The notes below the pieces were generated by a model that worked only from the letters and a program-made list of their open reading frames with translations, was not told the DNA's origin and did not search any database. This document shows positions 1 through 7,137 of a stretch of 15,499 nucleotides of DNA, one piece after another. The translations under genes were made by a program, and so were the position numbers. How positions within the stretch are numbered: the stretch's first letter is position 1; the number at the start of each line of letters is the position of its first letter. This DNA is from Caryophanales bacterium UBA1245 (GTDB lineage Bacteria; Bacillota_I; Bacilli_A; ML615J-28; CAG-313): assembly GCA_002308275.1 (NCBI GenBank), contig DBWF01000032.1, positions 1 to 15,499 of the forward strand, written 5' to 3'.

Positions 1-525
1 GGTACGGTTTATGCTAGTGATCACTTTTATAGTGTTTTTTTAGAAACCAAAGGCATTGATGCTAGTGGGTATGGTCTTATTTATACATATTATGTTATTG
101 TAGAATGCGTTGCCCTTTTTATGTATTCAAGATGTAAACATTTAAAAGGCGAAGTCTTATTACTAGTTTGTGGGATTAGCTTATTTATGCGTCAACTCGT
201 TAACCTACTGCCACTACCAACAGTTGTGATAGCATTAGGATCAGCATTTAGAGGTTTCTTTTATGCGACCTTCCTTCATGTTGCTTATCTATATACTGAA
301 AAATTGGTTGGTAAAAGAATGGCAACCATTGCGATTATGACGATGAGCTTTTTCCAATTAGCTACGATTTTTGGCCTTGATAATTTAGATGGTGTTATTA
401 TTGAAAACCATGGATATCATGCTTATTACTTTTTAATGCTCCTACTTAGTAGTCTTTGCATTCTTGTTCAAATCATTAGAATTCTAATTAGACGGATTAA
501 AAAAGAAGAAGTTATTGAAATATAG
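1..525 (+). CDS. Major facilitator superfamily transporter, C-terminal part (5' end outside window)
   Basis: The reading frame is open from base 1 to the TAG at 523-525, giving 174 residues of a protein whose N-terminal half lies upstream of the window. An internal ATG at 121 falls inside a transmembrane segment, so it is not the start. About five hydrophobic segments can be seen: roughly residues 28-41, 49-66, 72-92, 104-120 and 139-158. A basic cytoplasmic tail (RRIKKEE) ends the protein. The stretch around residues 7-36, with an FLETKGIDASGYG motif before a helix, and the RGFF...FLHVAYLYTEKLV stretch resemble the second half of LacY-like (MFS_1_like) transporters. Substrate cannot be read from this half. 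It lies 18 nt upstream of the acyltransferase start, so the two are probably co-transcribed. Family call is fairly sure; function is unknown. Confidence 0.75.
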   Translation, partial: GTVYASDHFYSVFLETKGIDASGYGLIYTYYVIVECVALFMYSRCKHLKGEVLLLVCGISLFMRQLVNLLPLPTVVIALGSAFRGFFYATFLHVAYLYTEKLVGKRMATIAIMTMSFFQLATIFGLDNLDGVIIENHGYHAYYFLMLLLSSLCILVQIIRILIRRIKKEEVIEI

Positions 526-532
526 ATTGATG

Positions 533-537
533 AGGAG
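533..537 (+). promoter_or_regulatory. Ribosome binding site that decides the acyltransferase start
   Basis: AGGAG lies 6 nt before the ATG at 544 but directly abuts the ATG at 538. Normal spacing therefore favours 544, removing two residues (Met-Thr) from the longest reading frame. Confidence 0.7.
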
Positions 538-543
538 ATGACG

Positions 544-1788
544 ATGTTAGAAAGATTTGATATGAAAAAGCCACCTCGTAAAATGAAGTGGTATTTAAAA
601 CCTTTAGCGCACCTATTATCGGCCGGTGATGTTAAGCGTCATCAAGTAAAAATTACGAAAACTAATATGGAAGGCATTAAACCTCCCTTTGTCCTACTAT
701 GTAATCACAACGCTTTTATGGACTTTAAAGTAGCCACCATGGCATTAGGAAAGATTCATCCGAATTATGTGGTTGCGATTGATGGCTTTATTGGTAGAGA
801 AGGCTTACTCCGTAATATTGGTTGTATTTGTAAACGGAAATTTACAAACGATATTATGCTTGTTAAACACTTAATGAATGTCATTAAACGAGGTGACGTC
901 CCCGCAATCTACCCAGAAGCAAGATACTCTTTATGTGGTACGACAGCCGTTTTACCAGAATCACTTGGTAAGTTATTAAAGGTGCTCGATGTGCCAGTTG
1001 TAACACTAATGTGTCATGGTCATCATATTAATGCACCTTTTTGGAATACCGCTGATCATAAAGTTAAAGGTTTAGAAGCAGAATTAAAACTTTTATTTAC
1101 TAAAGAAGAAGTTGAAGATTATTCGGTTGAAGCTATTAATGAAAAGTTAAAGGAACGTTTCTGGTATGATGATTATGCTTGGGCAAAGAATAAGGGTAAT
1201 ATTATTAAATACCCAAAAAGATGTCTAGGCCTTCATAAAGTGCTTTACCAATGCCCAAAATGTGGGTGCGAATATGAAATGACTTCAACTGATTTAGAAC
1301 TTAAATGTAATCACTGCGGTGCAACCTGGTATATGAATGAAGATGGTACCCTAACTTCGAAGACGGGTGAAGTAATTTTTAGCCATATTCCTGATTGGTA
1401 CGAATGGGAGCGCAAAAACGTCAGACGCGAAGTTTTAGAAGGCCGCTATTCAAGTGGTAATTTAAGGGTTAAGGTAATGAGCTTACCAAATGCTAAACGC
1501 TTTGTTGATTTTGGTTATGGATATATGTGCCACGATATGAATGGCTTTAAGGTTACTTTGGATAAGCCGTATGGTGATGAACCGATAGAAATGATTAAAC
1601 CGGTAAGTAGTTTATATTCTTGTCATATTGAATATGAATATCTAGGTAAATATGGTGATTTAGTCGATTTAAATACTCTAAATGATACTTGGTATATTCA
1701 CCCAGTAGAGGGTAAATACGCGGTTACTAAAATGGCACTTGCCACCGAAGAATTATATTTAGCCATGCAAGAAGCTAAAAAGAGTTAA
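544..1788 (+). CDS. PlsC-type lysophospholipid acyltransferase with C-terminal zinc ribbon
   Basis: Predicted 414 residues from the ATG at 544, chosen because AGGAG sits 6 nt upstream. The N-terminal ~200 residues carry the glycerolipid acyltransferase pattern: the NHx4D catalytic motif at N54-H55...D60, a YPEAR motif at 123-127 in the place of the usual FPEG block, and a VPVVTL segment at 150-155. This family transfers an acyl group to a lysophospholipid or acylglycerol phosphate at the inner membrane face. A four-cysteine zinc ribbon follows (C237, C240, C255, C258), then an aromatic-rich C-terminal region beginning with SHIPDWYEWER at 280-290, which I recall from other Firmicute proteins of this kind. 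The YPEAR motif has Ala where Gly is usual, so the acyl acceptor may be unusual. No clear transmembrane helix is seen. It is likely co-transcribed with the upstream transporter, and no terminator separates it from the next promoter. Acyltransferase family is confident; substrate is not known. Confidence 0.8.
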   Translation: MLERFDMKKPPRKMKWYLKPLAHLLSAGDVKRHQVKITKTNMEGIKPPFVLLCNHNAFMDFKVATMALGKIHPNYVVAIDGFIGREGLLRNIGCICKRKFTNDIMLVKHLMNVIKRGDVPAIYPEARYSLCGTTAVLPESLGKLLKVLDVPVVTLMCHGHHINAPFWNTADHKVKGLEAELKLLFTKEEVEDYSVEAINEKLKERFWYDDYAWAKNKGNIIKYPKRCLGLHKVLYQCPKCGCEYEMTSTDLELKCNHCGATWYMNEDGTLTSKTGEVIFSHIPDWYEWERKNVRREVLEGRYSSGNLRVKVMSLPNAKRFVDFGYGYMCHDMNGFKVTLDKPYGDEPIEMIKPVSSLYSCHIEYEYLGKYGDLVDLNTLNDTWYIHPVEGKYAVTKMALATEELYLAMQEAKKS

Positions 1789-1802
1789 ACAATCACATTT
1801 AG

Positions 1803-1831
1803 TTGAAAAAATAGATAAAAAGTGCTATAAT
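1803..1831 (+). promoter_or_regulatory. Sigma-A-type promoter for the proS operon
   Basis: A -35 box TTGAAA (1803-1808) and a perfect -10 box TATAAT (1826-1831) are separated by 17 nt. A TGC extended -10 element (1823-1825) directly precedes the -10. Transcription should begin near 1838, leaving a leader of only about 20 nt before the proS ATG. Confidence 0.8.
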
Positions 1832-1857
1832 AAATTGTTTAGAAAAGAGGTATTTTT

Positions 1858-3564
1858 ATGCGTGCAAGTAAAATGCTAATAGCAACTCTTAAAGAAGCCC
1901 CAAATGAAGCTCAAATCGCTAGCCATATTTTATTAATTAGAGCTGGTATGATTCGTAAGCTTGTTTCGGGTGTCTATAATTATTTACCACTTGGCTTAAG
2001 AGTTTTACAAAAAGCTGAACGGATCATCCGTGAAGAAATGGATGCATCAGGTGCTCAAGAAATCCTATCGAGTGCTATTCAACCAAAAGAGCTTTGGGAA
2101 GAAAGCGGTAGATGGAGTAAGTATGGTCCTGAACTAATGCGTTTTACGGATCGTCACGAAAGAGAATTTTGCTTAGGTCCAACTCATGAAGAAATCTTTA
2201 CCGATTTAGTTCGTAATGAATTAAAGTCAAAAAAGAATTTACCAATTTGCTTATATCAAATCCAAACAAAATATCGTGATGAATTACGTCCTCGTTTTGG
2301 TTTAATGCGGGGAAGAGAATTCATTATGAAAGATGCTTATTCATTTGACCTTGATGAAGAAGGTCTTGATGCAAGTTACAAGTTAATGTATCAAACTTAT
2401 TCTAAAATCTTTGACCGCTTTGGCTTAAACTATCAAGTTGTTTTAGCGGATACCGGTGCGATTGGTGGATCTGGCTCTCATCAATTCATGGCTTTATCGG
2501 AAGTTGGTGAAAGTGATATCATCTATTGTGGCTGTGGATATGCGGCGGACCGAGAAAAAGCTGAAAGTGCAGCGCGGACAGATCGCGATAACTTAAAAGA
2601 AGAAGCGGTTAAAGAAGTAGCTACCCCAAATCAAAAAACAATTGAAGAAGTAAGTAGTTTCTTAGGTGTTGATGCTTCGAGCATTTTAAAAACGGTTGCC
2701 TACTTTGATATGGCTCATCAAGAAGTCGTTTTATGCGTTGTTCGCGGAGACCGGGAAGTTAATGAAATCCAAGTAGTTAATGCTCTTGATATCGCGGAAT
2801 TTGAACTTCGCCTAGCAACTGATGAAGAAATTTTAAAAGTTGGCTCTGTTCCTGGTTTTGTTAGTCCAGTTGGCTTAAAGTGTAAAACATTAGTTGACTC
2901 TGAAGTGGCTACGATGAAAAATGGCGTTGCGGGAGCTAATAAAAAAGATTGTCACTTACTAAATGTCAACTATGGTCGTGACTTTAGTGGTACGGTTAAA
3001 ACTATTCGTTTTGCAAGTGCCGGTGATACATGCCCAGTTTGTGGGGCTCCCCTAATGCAAGAAAAAGGTATCGAAGTTGGTCAAATCTTTAAACTTGGTA
3101 CGAAATACTCAAAACCAATGAATTGTACATATCAAACCGATAATGGTCAAAATGTACCAATGGTAATGGGTTGTTATGGTATTGGGGTAACAAGAACTAT
3201 TTCTAGTATTATTGAACAAAATCACGATGAATTTGGTATAAAGTGGCCCCTAAATGTTGCTCCTTATCATGCGGTTGTAGTACCAATTAATGCGAAAGAT
3301 GAACTAATGATGCAAGGTGCTACATCTATTTATGAAAAGTTATTAAAGAGTGGCGTTGAAGTGATCTTAGATGATCGTGATGAACGTCCAGGCTTTAAAT
3401 TTAAAGATTGGGAATTAATCGGTATTCCTTATATGATTATTGTTGGCCGGGGAGCAAGTGAAGAAATTTGCGAATTCAAAGTTCGCTCGACTTTAGAAAA
3501 GACTGAAATTAGTTATCAAGAAGCGATTGATAAAGTTGTTGAAGCTGTTAAAAATATAAAATAA
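1858..3564 (+). CDS. proS: Prolyl-tRNA synthetase, bacterial type with editing domain
   Basis: Class II aminoacyl-tRNA synthetase that charges tRNA-Pro with proline in the cytoplasm. The 568 residues are the normal bacterial-type length. Class II motif 2 is seen as RDELRPRFGLMRGREF (about 140-155) and motif 3 as GCYGIGVTR (438-446). The editing (INS, YbaK-like) domain is inserted at about 228-390, between two cysteine pairs, C224/C226 and C392/C395. Its Lys278, in an ILKTVAY context, occupies the place of the editing lysine known as K279 in E. coli, so hydrolysis of mischarged Ala-tRNA-Pro is probably retained. AAAAGAGG at 1843-1850 lies 7 nt before the ATG. It heads the operon from the promoter at 1803-1831. 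The leader is too short for a T-box, so tRNA-dependent control at this promoter can be excluded. Confidence 0.98.
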   Translation: MRASKMLIATLKEAPNEAQIASHILLIRAGMIRKLVSGVYNYLPLGLRVLQKAERIIREEMDASGAQEILSSAIQPKELWEESGRWSKYGPELMRFTDRHEREFCLGPTHEEIFTDLVRNELKSKKNLPICLYQIQTKYRDELRPRFGLMRGREFIMKDAYSFDLDEEGLDASYKLMYQTYSKIFDRFGLNYQVVLADTGAIGGSGSHQFMALSEVGESDIIYCGCGYAADREKAESAARTDRDNLKEEAVKEVATPNQKTIEEVSSFLGVDASSILKTVAYFDMAHQEVVLCVVRGDREVNEIQVVNALDIAEFELRLATDEEILKVGSVPGFVSPVGLKCKTLVDSEVATMKNGVAGANKKDCHLLNVNYGRDFSGTVKTIRFASAGDTCPVCGAPLMQEKGIEVGQIFKLGTKYSKPMNCTYQTDNGQNVPMVMGCYGIGVTRTISSIIEQNHDEFGIKWPLNVAPYHAVVVPINAKDELMMQGATSIYEKLLKSGVEVILDDRDERPGFKFKDWELIGIPYMIIVGRGASEEICEFKVRSTLEKTEISYQEAIDKVVEAVKNIK

Positions 3565-3581
3565 GAAGGAGTTTTATTAAT

Positions 3582-4838
3582 ATGCCAGAGGTTGTTATTA
3601 TCGGTGGTGGTGCATCAGGTTTACTTGCTAGCATCATGATTAAAGAAAACTTAGGAAATCTTGTTAATGTTACAATCCTTGAACGTTTAGAACGCGTTGG
3701 TAAAAAGATTTTAGCAACCGGATCTGGTAAAGCTAATTTTACTAATCATCAAGTTAGCAGTAAAAACTATAATCAACCACGTTTTGTAGCACCGCTCCTT
3801 AAACGTTTTGGTTATGAAAAAACACTACACTATTTCGATCATTTAGGTCTTTCTTCGATTGTCCTAACTGAAGGGCGGACGTATCCCAAAAGTGAATCGG
3901 CTAATAGTCTTTTAGATGCTTTAAGAAATAAAATGCGGGACTTAGGCGTTGAAGAAAAATGTAATGCGGAAGTAAAACGGATTATTGTTGATAAAGAAAA
4001 TGGTGGTTATCTAGTTGAACTTGGAAGAGGCACAAGAATCCATGCGGATGCGCTTGTTTTAGCTACCGGTGGTGCCGCATCGCCGGTTCTTGGCTCAAAT
4101 GGTACGGGTTTGCAACTAGCTAAGAGCCTAAAGATTAAAACAACTCCGATTTACCCTGGCTTAGTTGGCGTTAAGGTTGACGCAAATGATATTAAAGGTC
4201 TAGAAGGCCTAAGAATTAAAGCGCGCGTTTTATTATATGCTAAACGCTATAAAGAAGCAGTATGGCAAAATGATGGTGAAATCCAGTTTAAAGCTGATAC
4301 GGTAAGTGGAATTGTCATTATGGATATGGCAAGTCAAATTGCCCGTAGTGAAATCATTGATTTATACCATCCAACACACTTTGTTTTAGATTTCTTTCCG
4401 GAAGCTACTCTTGAAGATGTCGAAGCTAACCTAGTTGAGCGTCAAAAGAATTTATATAATTATTCAAATGCTCAGTATTTAATAGGCATGTTCCAAAAAA
4501 TGATGGCTTTAAATATTTTAAAGCGGGCTAAAATCGATGTTGCGGGATACGTAAAAGACCTAACTAAAAAAGAAATCACGCGTCTTGCTAAAATATTGAA
4601 AGAATTTACGATTACTTATAAGGGTTTAGATTCTTTCGACCATGCACAAGTTACCGTTGGTGGTGTTAATGTTAATGAAGTTGTGTCTAATACCTTAGAA
4701 GCTAAGAATTATAAGAATCTTTACTTCTGTGGTGAAATTTTAGATATCGATGGTGATTGTGGTGGCTATAACCTTCAATGGGCTTGGACAAGTGCATTTG
4801 TGGTAGCTGAGGCCATCAGTAAGAGGATGCAAGAATAA
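3582..4838 (+). CDS. HI0933/BaiN-family FAD-dependent oxidoreductase
   Basis: A 418-residue flavoprotein. The N-terminal dinucleotide-binding fold is shown by GGGASG (8-13) and the acidic strand-2 end at E34. The family signature follows at 38-55 as RVGKKILATGSGKANFTN; the usual GNGRCN has become GSGKAN, so the common cysteine is an alanine here. The C-terminal FAD-binding block is intact, with CGEILDIDGDCGGYN (383-397) running into LQWAW (398-402). Members are widespread in bacteria and mostly of unknown substrate; BaiN has been linked to bile-acid dehydroxylation, but that does not fix the role here. AAGGAG at 3566-3571 lies 10 nt before the start, and the gene begins 17 nt after proS. Family identity is very sure; reaction unknown. 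Confidence 0.9.
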   Translation: MPEVVIIGGGASGLLASIMIKENLGNLVNVTILERLERVGKKILATGSGKANFTNHQVSSKNYNQPRFVAPLLKRFGYEKTLHYFDHLGLSSIVLTEGRTYPKSESANSLLDALRNKMRDLGVEEKCNAEVKRIIVDKENGGYLVELGRGTRIHADALVLATGGAASPVLGSNGTGLQLAKSLKIKTTPIYPGLVGVKVDANDIKGLEGLRIKARVLLYAKRYKEAVWQNDGEIQFKADTVSGIVIMDMASQIARSEIIDLYHPTHFVLDFFPEATLEDVEANLVERQKNLYNYSNAQYLIGMFQKMMALNILKRAKIDVAGYVKDLTKKEITRLAKILKEFTITYKGLDSFDHAQVTVGGVNVNEVVSNTLEAKNYKNLYFCGEILDIDGDCGGYNLQWAWTSAFVVAEAISKRMQE

Positions 4839-4839
4839 T

Positions 4840-5802
4840 ATGGCATACGATATTAATAAAATTGCTGATGTAATTGATGAAGTGGCGATGGCTTATTATG
4901 AGGCAGGTGTAGCTACTAATCCTCATTATAGCTATTTAGAAGCATTAACTAGTAGTCTTGCATCAATTAACGAACAAAAAATAGTGGTTAAAGGTTTGAC
5001 TCCTGAGGAACAAACCAAGATTAAAGAGAATCTAACACTATTTGATCATATGCCAATGGATCAAGAGGCCCTACGCAAAGCTTTGTTTCTTTTAGAAATT
5101 AAAGCATATAAGCATGCTCACTATGCCCTTGATCAAATGATGCCTGATGGCGTAGCAATAATATTTACTTTTTTAATCAATTGCCTAAATCTAGAACACC
5201 ATACGGCGATTCTCGATTTGACCTTAAAAAATGCTAACCTATCAGTCGTTTTAGCTAATTACTTAAATGGTCATTACCACTTTTTAGGAATTGAGGCTAA
5301 TCACGCTTTATGTTTATACGATGAACAAAAAGCCAATTTATTACAAATACATTTAGATATTCGTTTCCAAGATGCTCTTAAATTTAGCTATGCTGATGTT
5401 GGAGCGATTGTGGGGGACTTATCTAACTACGAATATCAAAACAAATATTATACTTCACCGATGTATGATGAAGGAATCAGAGATTTTTGCTATCTAGCAA
5501 TTGAAAAACACCTTGCTAGTGGCGATGATGATACTTTAGGTTTTTATTTAGTTGATGCAGACTTTTTCAGTCTACCAAATAAAGATTTGTTTAAAAAACA
5601 TTTCGAAAAAGATGGTTTCTTTAAAGCCATTATCACTTTACCACCTAATTTCTTTTTAGGTGAGCCTAAAATGATTGTGGTAGTAGCTAAGAAATGTTCT
5701 AAGTATCAACAAAGAACAAGTATTTTTACAATGCCAAATTATGTGAATCAAGAAGATTGGCAAAAAACATTAATTAAAATCAAGAATGATATGGGAGAAT
5801 AA
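4840..5802 (+). CDS. YtxK-like class I methyltransferase fold, probably without canonical SAM site
   Basis: 320 residues resembling Bacillus YtxK, an N6-adenine-methylase-like protein also found directly upstream of ackA. An N-terminal alpha-helical part (1-100) precedes a Rossmann-type domain. The cofactor loop expected as DPxVGTxNL appears at 125-134 as DLTLKNANLS, with both loop glycines absent. The expected catalytic DPPY/DLPVG motif appears as GDLSNYEY (192-199). What remains recognisable is GIE at 150-152, QDAL at 177-180 and an ITLPPNFF block at 265-272 like the LPxxLF of YtxK. These changes suggest a structural or binding role rather than catalysis. The start is one base after the flavoprotein stop; AGAGGA at 4822-4827 is about 12 nt upstream, so translational coupling is likely. 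The end overlaps the ackA start region. Homology is inferred from synteny plus weak motifs. Confidence 0.7.
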   Translation: MAYDINKIADVIDEVAMAYYEAGVATNPHYSYLEALTSSLASINEQKIVVKGLTPEEQTKIKENLTLFDHMPMDQEALRKALFLLEIKAYKHAHYALDQMMPDGVAIIFTFLINCLNLEHHTAILDLTLKNANLSVVLANYLNGHYHFLGIEANHALCLYDEQKANLLQIHLDIRFQDALKFSYADVGAIVGDLSNYEYQNKYYTSPMYDEGIRDFCYLAIEKHLASGDDDTLGFYLVDADFFSLPNKDLFKKHFEKDGFFKAIITLPPNFFLGEPKMIVVVAKKCSKYQQRTSIFTMPNYVNQEDWQKTLIKIKNDMGE

Positions 5803-7040
5803 TGATTATGGAAAAAATAATGGTTGTTAATGCGGGGAGCTCATCACTTAAGTTTCAATTAATTGATATGCCTGAAGATGAAGCCAAAGAAGAACCCGTC
5901 GTTTTAATTGAAGGTGGATTTGAGCGAATTGGTATTGAAAACCCTTCAGTTACCTATAAATGGGGTGAGGGTGATGCCAGAAAAAAGGAAGTTGTTCAAT
6001 TAAATATCAAAACACATGCGGATGCAGTTGATGTTTTAAAAGACCTTTTAATTCAAAAAGGCATTATTAAAGATTTACATGAAATCTCAGGTGTTGGTCA
6101 TCGTTATGTGAATGGTGGACCAGAATTTGTTAAAACAACTGTCTTAGATGATGAGGTTTTAAAGAAACTAGAAAAGACTATTGATTTTGCACCTGTTCAT
6201 AATGATGCTCATATCAAAGGCATTAAAGGCTTCTATAGTGCATTACCAAATGTTCTACAAGCAATTGTTTTTGATACATCATTCCATCAAACAATGCCAG
6301 ATGAAGCATATCGTTATGCGGTACCACTACATTGGTATGATGATTACAAGATCCGTAAATATGGTGCTCACGGAACAAGCCATGACTATGTATCACAGGA
6401 AGCCGCAAAAATGCTAGGTCGCCCGATTGATGAATTACGTTTAATCACTTGCCATATTGGTAATGGTGCTAGTATTTCAGCTGTTAAATATGGTAAATGT
6501 GTTGAAACTTCAATGGGCTTTACACCACTTGCGGGGATCCCAATGGGAACCAGAAGTGGAACTGTTGATCCATCAATTCTTGATATGGTAGCTAAAAAAG
6601 AAGGCTTAAGTGTTCATGAATGTATCGAAATCCTTAACAAAAAATCTGGTTACCTTGGCTTTACTGGTCACAGTGATGCAAGAGATGTTCACGAAATGCA
6701 AAAGAATGGTAGCTATGAAGCTGACCTCATCTTAAGAATGCAAGAAAAAGGTATCGCGGATTACATTTCACAATACTATGGTTACATGGGAGGCTGTGAT
6801 GCAATCGTCTTTACTGCCGGTATTGGTGAAAAATCACCACTAACAAGACTACATGTTTGTGAAAGACTAGAAGAAGCATTTGGTGTTAAATGTGATCCAG
6901 ATGAAAACTTAAAGATGTTTGGTATTCAAGGATGCATTTCAAAACCTGATTCTAAAATCAAAGTATTAGTTATTCCAACTAATGAAGAATTAATGATTGC
7001 TCGTGAAGTAATGAAATATAAAAAATTATACAATCGATAA
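5802..7040 (+). CDS. ackA: Acetate kinase
   Basis: Catalyses acetyl phosphate + ADP to acetate + ATP, the last step of fermentative acetate production, in the cytoplasm. Family motifs are present throughout: NAGSSSLKFQL near the N terminus, GHRYVNGG, VFDTSFHQTMP, HGTSHDYVS, CHIGNGASI, MGTRSGTVDPSI, FTAGIGEKSP and a TNEEL-MIAREV ending. Length (410-412) is a little longer than the usual ~400. Two differences stand out: VNGG where VHGG is usual, and YGAHGTSH where YGFHGTSH is usual. Two starts are possible: ATG 5802, which shares its A with the upstream TAA and is 4 nt from GGGAG (5793-5797), or ATG 5808, which is 10 nt from that site and gives the more typical MEKIMVVNAG beginning. No pta gene is in the window. 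A strong terminator follows, so this is the last gene of the proS operon. Confidence 0.97.
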   Translation: MIMEKIMVVNAGSSSLKFQLIDMPEDEAKEEPVVLIEGGFERIGIENPSVTYKWGEGDARKKEVVQLNIKTHADAVDVLKDLLIQKGIIKDLHEISGVGHRYVNGGPEFVKTTVLDDEVLKKLEKTIDFAPVHNDAHIKGIKGFYSALPNVLQAIVFDTSFHQTMPDEAYRYAVPLHWYDDYKIRKYGAHGTSHDYVSQEAAKMLGRPIDELRLITCHIGNGASISAVKYGKCVETSMGFTPLAGIPMGTRSGTVDPSILDMVAKKEGLSVHECIEILNKKSGYLGFTGHSDARDVHEMQKNGSYEADLILRMQEKGIADYISQYYGYMGGCDAIVFTAGIGEKSPLTRLHVCERLEEAFGVKCDPDENLKMFGIQGCISKPDSKIKVLVIPTNEELMIAREVMKYKKLYNR

Positions 7041-7046
7041 ACAAAT

Positions 7047-7081
7047 AAGCTTACAACTTTCATCGTTGTAAGCTTTTTTTT
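7047..7081 (+). terminator. Intrinsic terminator after ackA
   Basis: A perfect 11-bp stem (7047-7057 with 7065-7075, AAGCTTACAAC) with a 7-nt loop is followed by an uninterrupted T run to 7081. It begins 6 nt after the ackA stop and closes the proS-flavoprotein-ytxK-ackA transcript. Confidence 0.95.
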
Positions 7082-7097
7082 CGAAAGAGTAAAAAGA

Positions 7098-7133
7098 CTC
7101 CATTCTTTGTATTATAGAATTGAAAGGATGGAG
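7098..7133 (+). repeat. Inverted repeat covering the ribosome-binding region of the first surface gene
   Basis: The arms 7098-7108 (CTCCATTCTTT) and 7123-7133 (AAAGGATGGAG) are complementary over 11 positions with one G-U pair. The loop is 14 nt. The right arm contains the AAAGGA/GGAG Shine-Dalgarno sequence of the gene at 7138. A TATTAT box at 7110-7115 lies in the loop. In RNA the repeat could hide the ribosome site; in DNA it could be an operator. Which applies depends on where transcription starts, which the sequence does not settle. Confidence 0.55.
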
Positions 7134-7137
7134 AAAA

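Noticed and set aside
6181..6417. Small plus-strand frame inside ackA
   Set aside because: It is out of frame within conserved acetate kinase motifs and has no ribosome site.
7087..7115. Promoter for the surface-protein unit
   Set aside because: A TATTAT box is present at 7110-7115, but no acceptable -35 or correctly placed TGN element accompanies it, so it is left as a possibility under the inverted repeat.
7120..7137. TTG start six codons upstream of the first surface gene
   Set aside because: The added codons are the ribosome binding site itself, and the signal peptide begins properly at ATG 7138.
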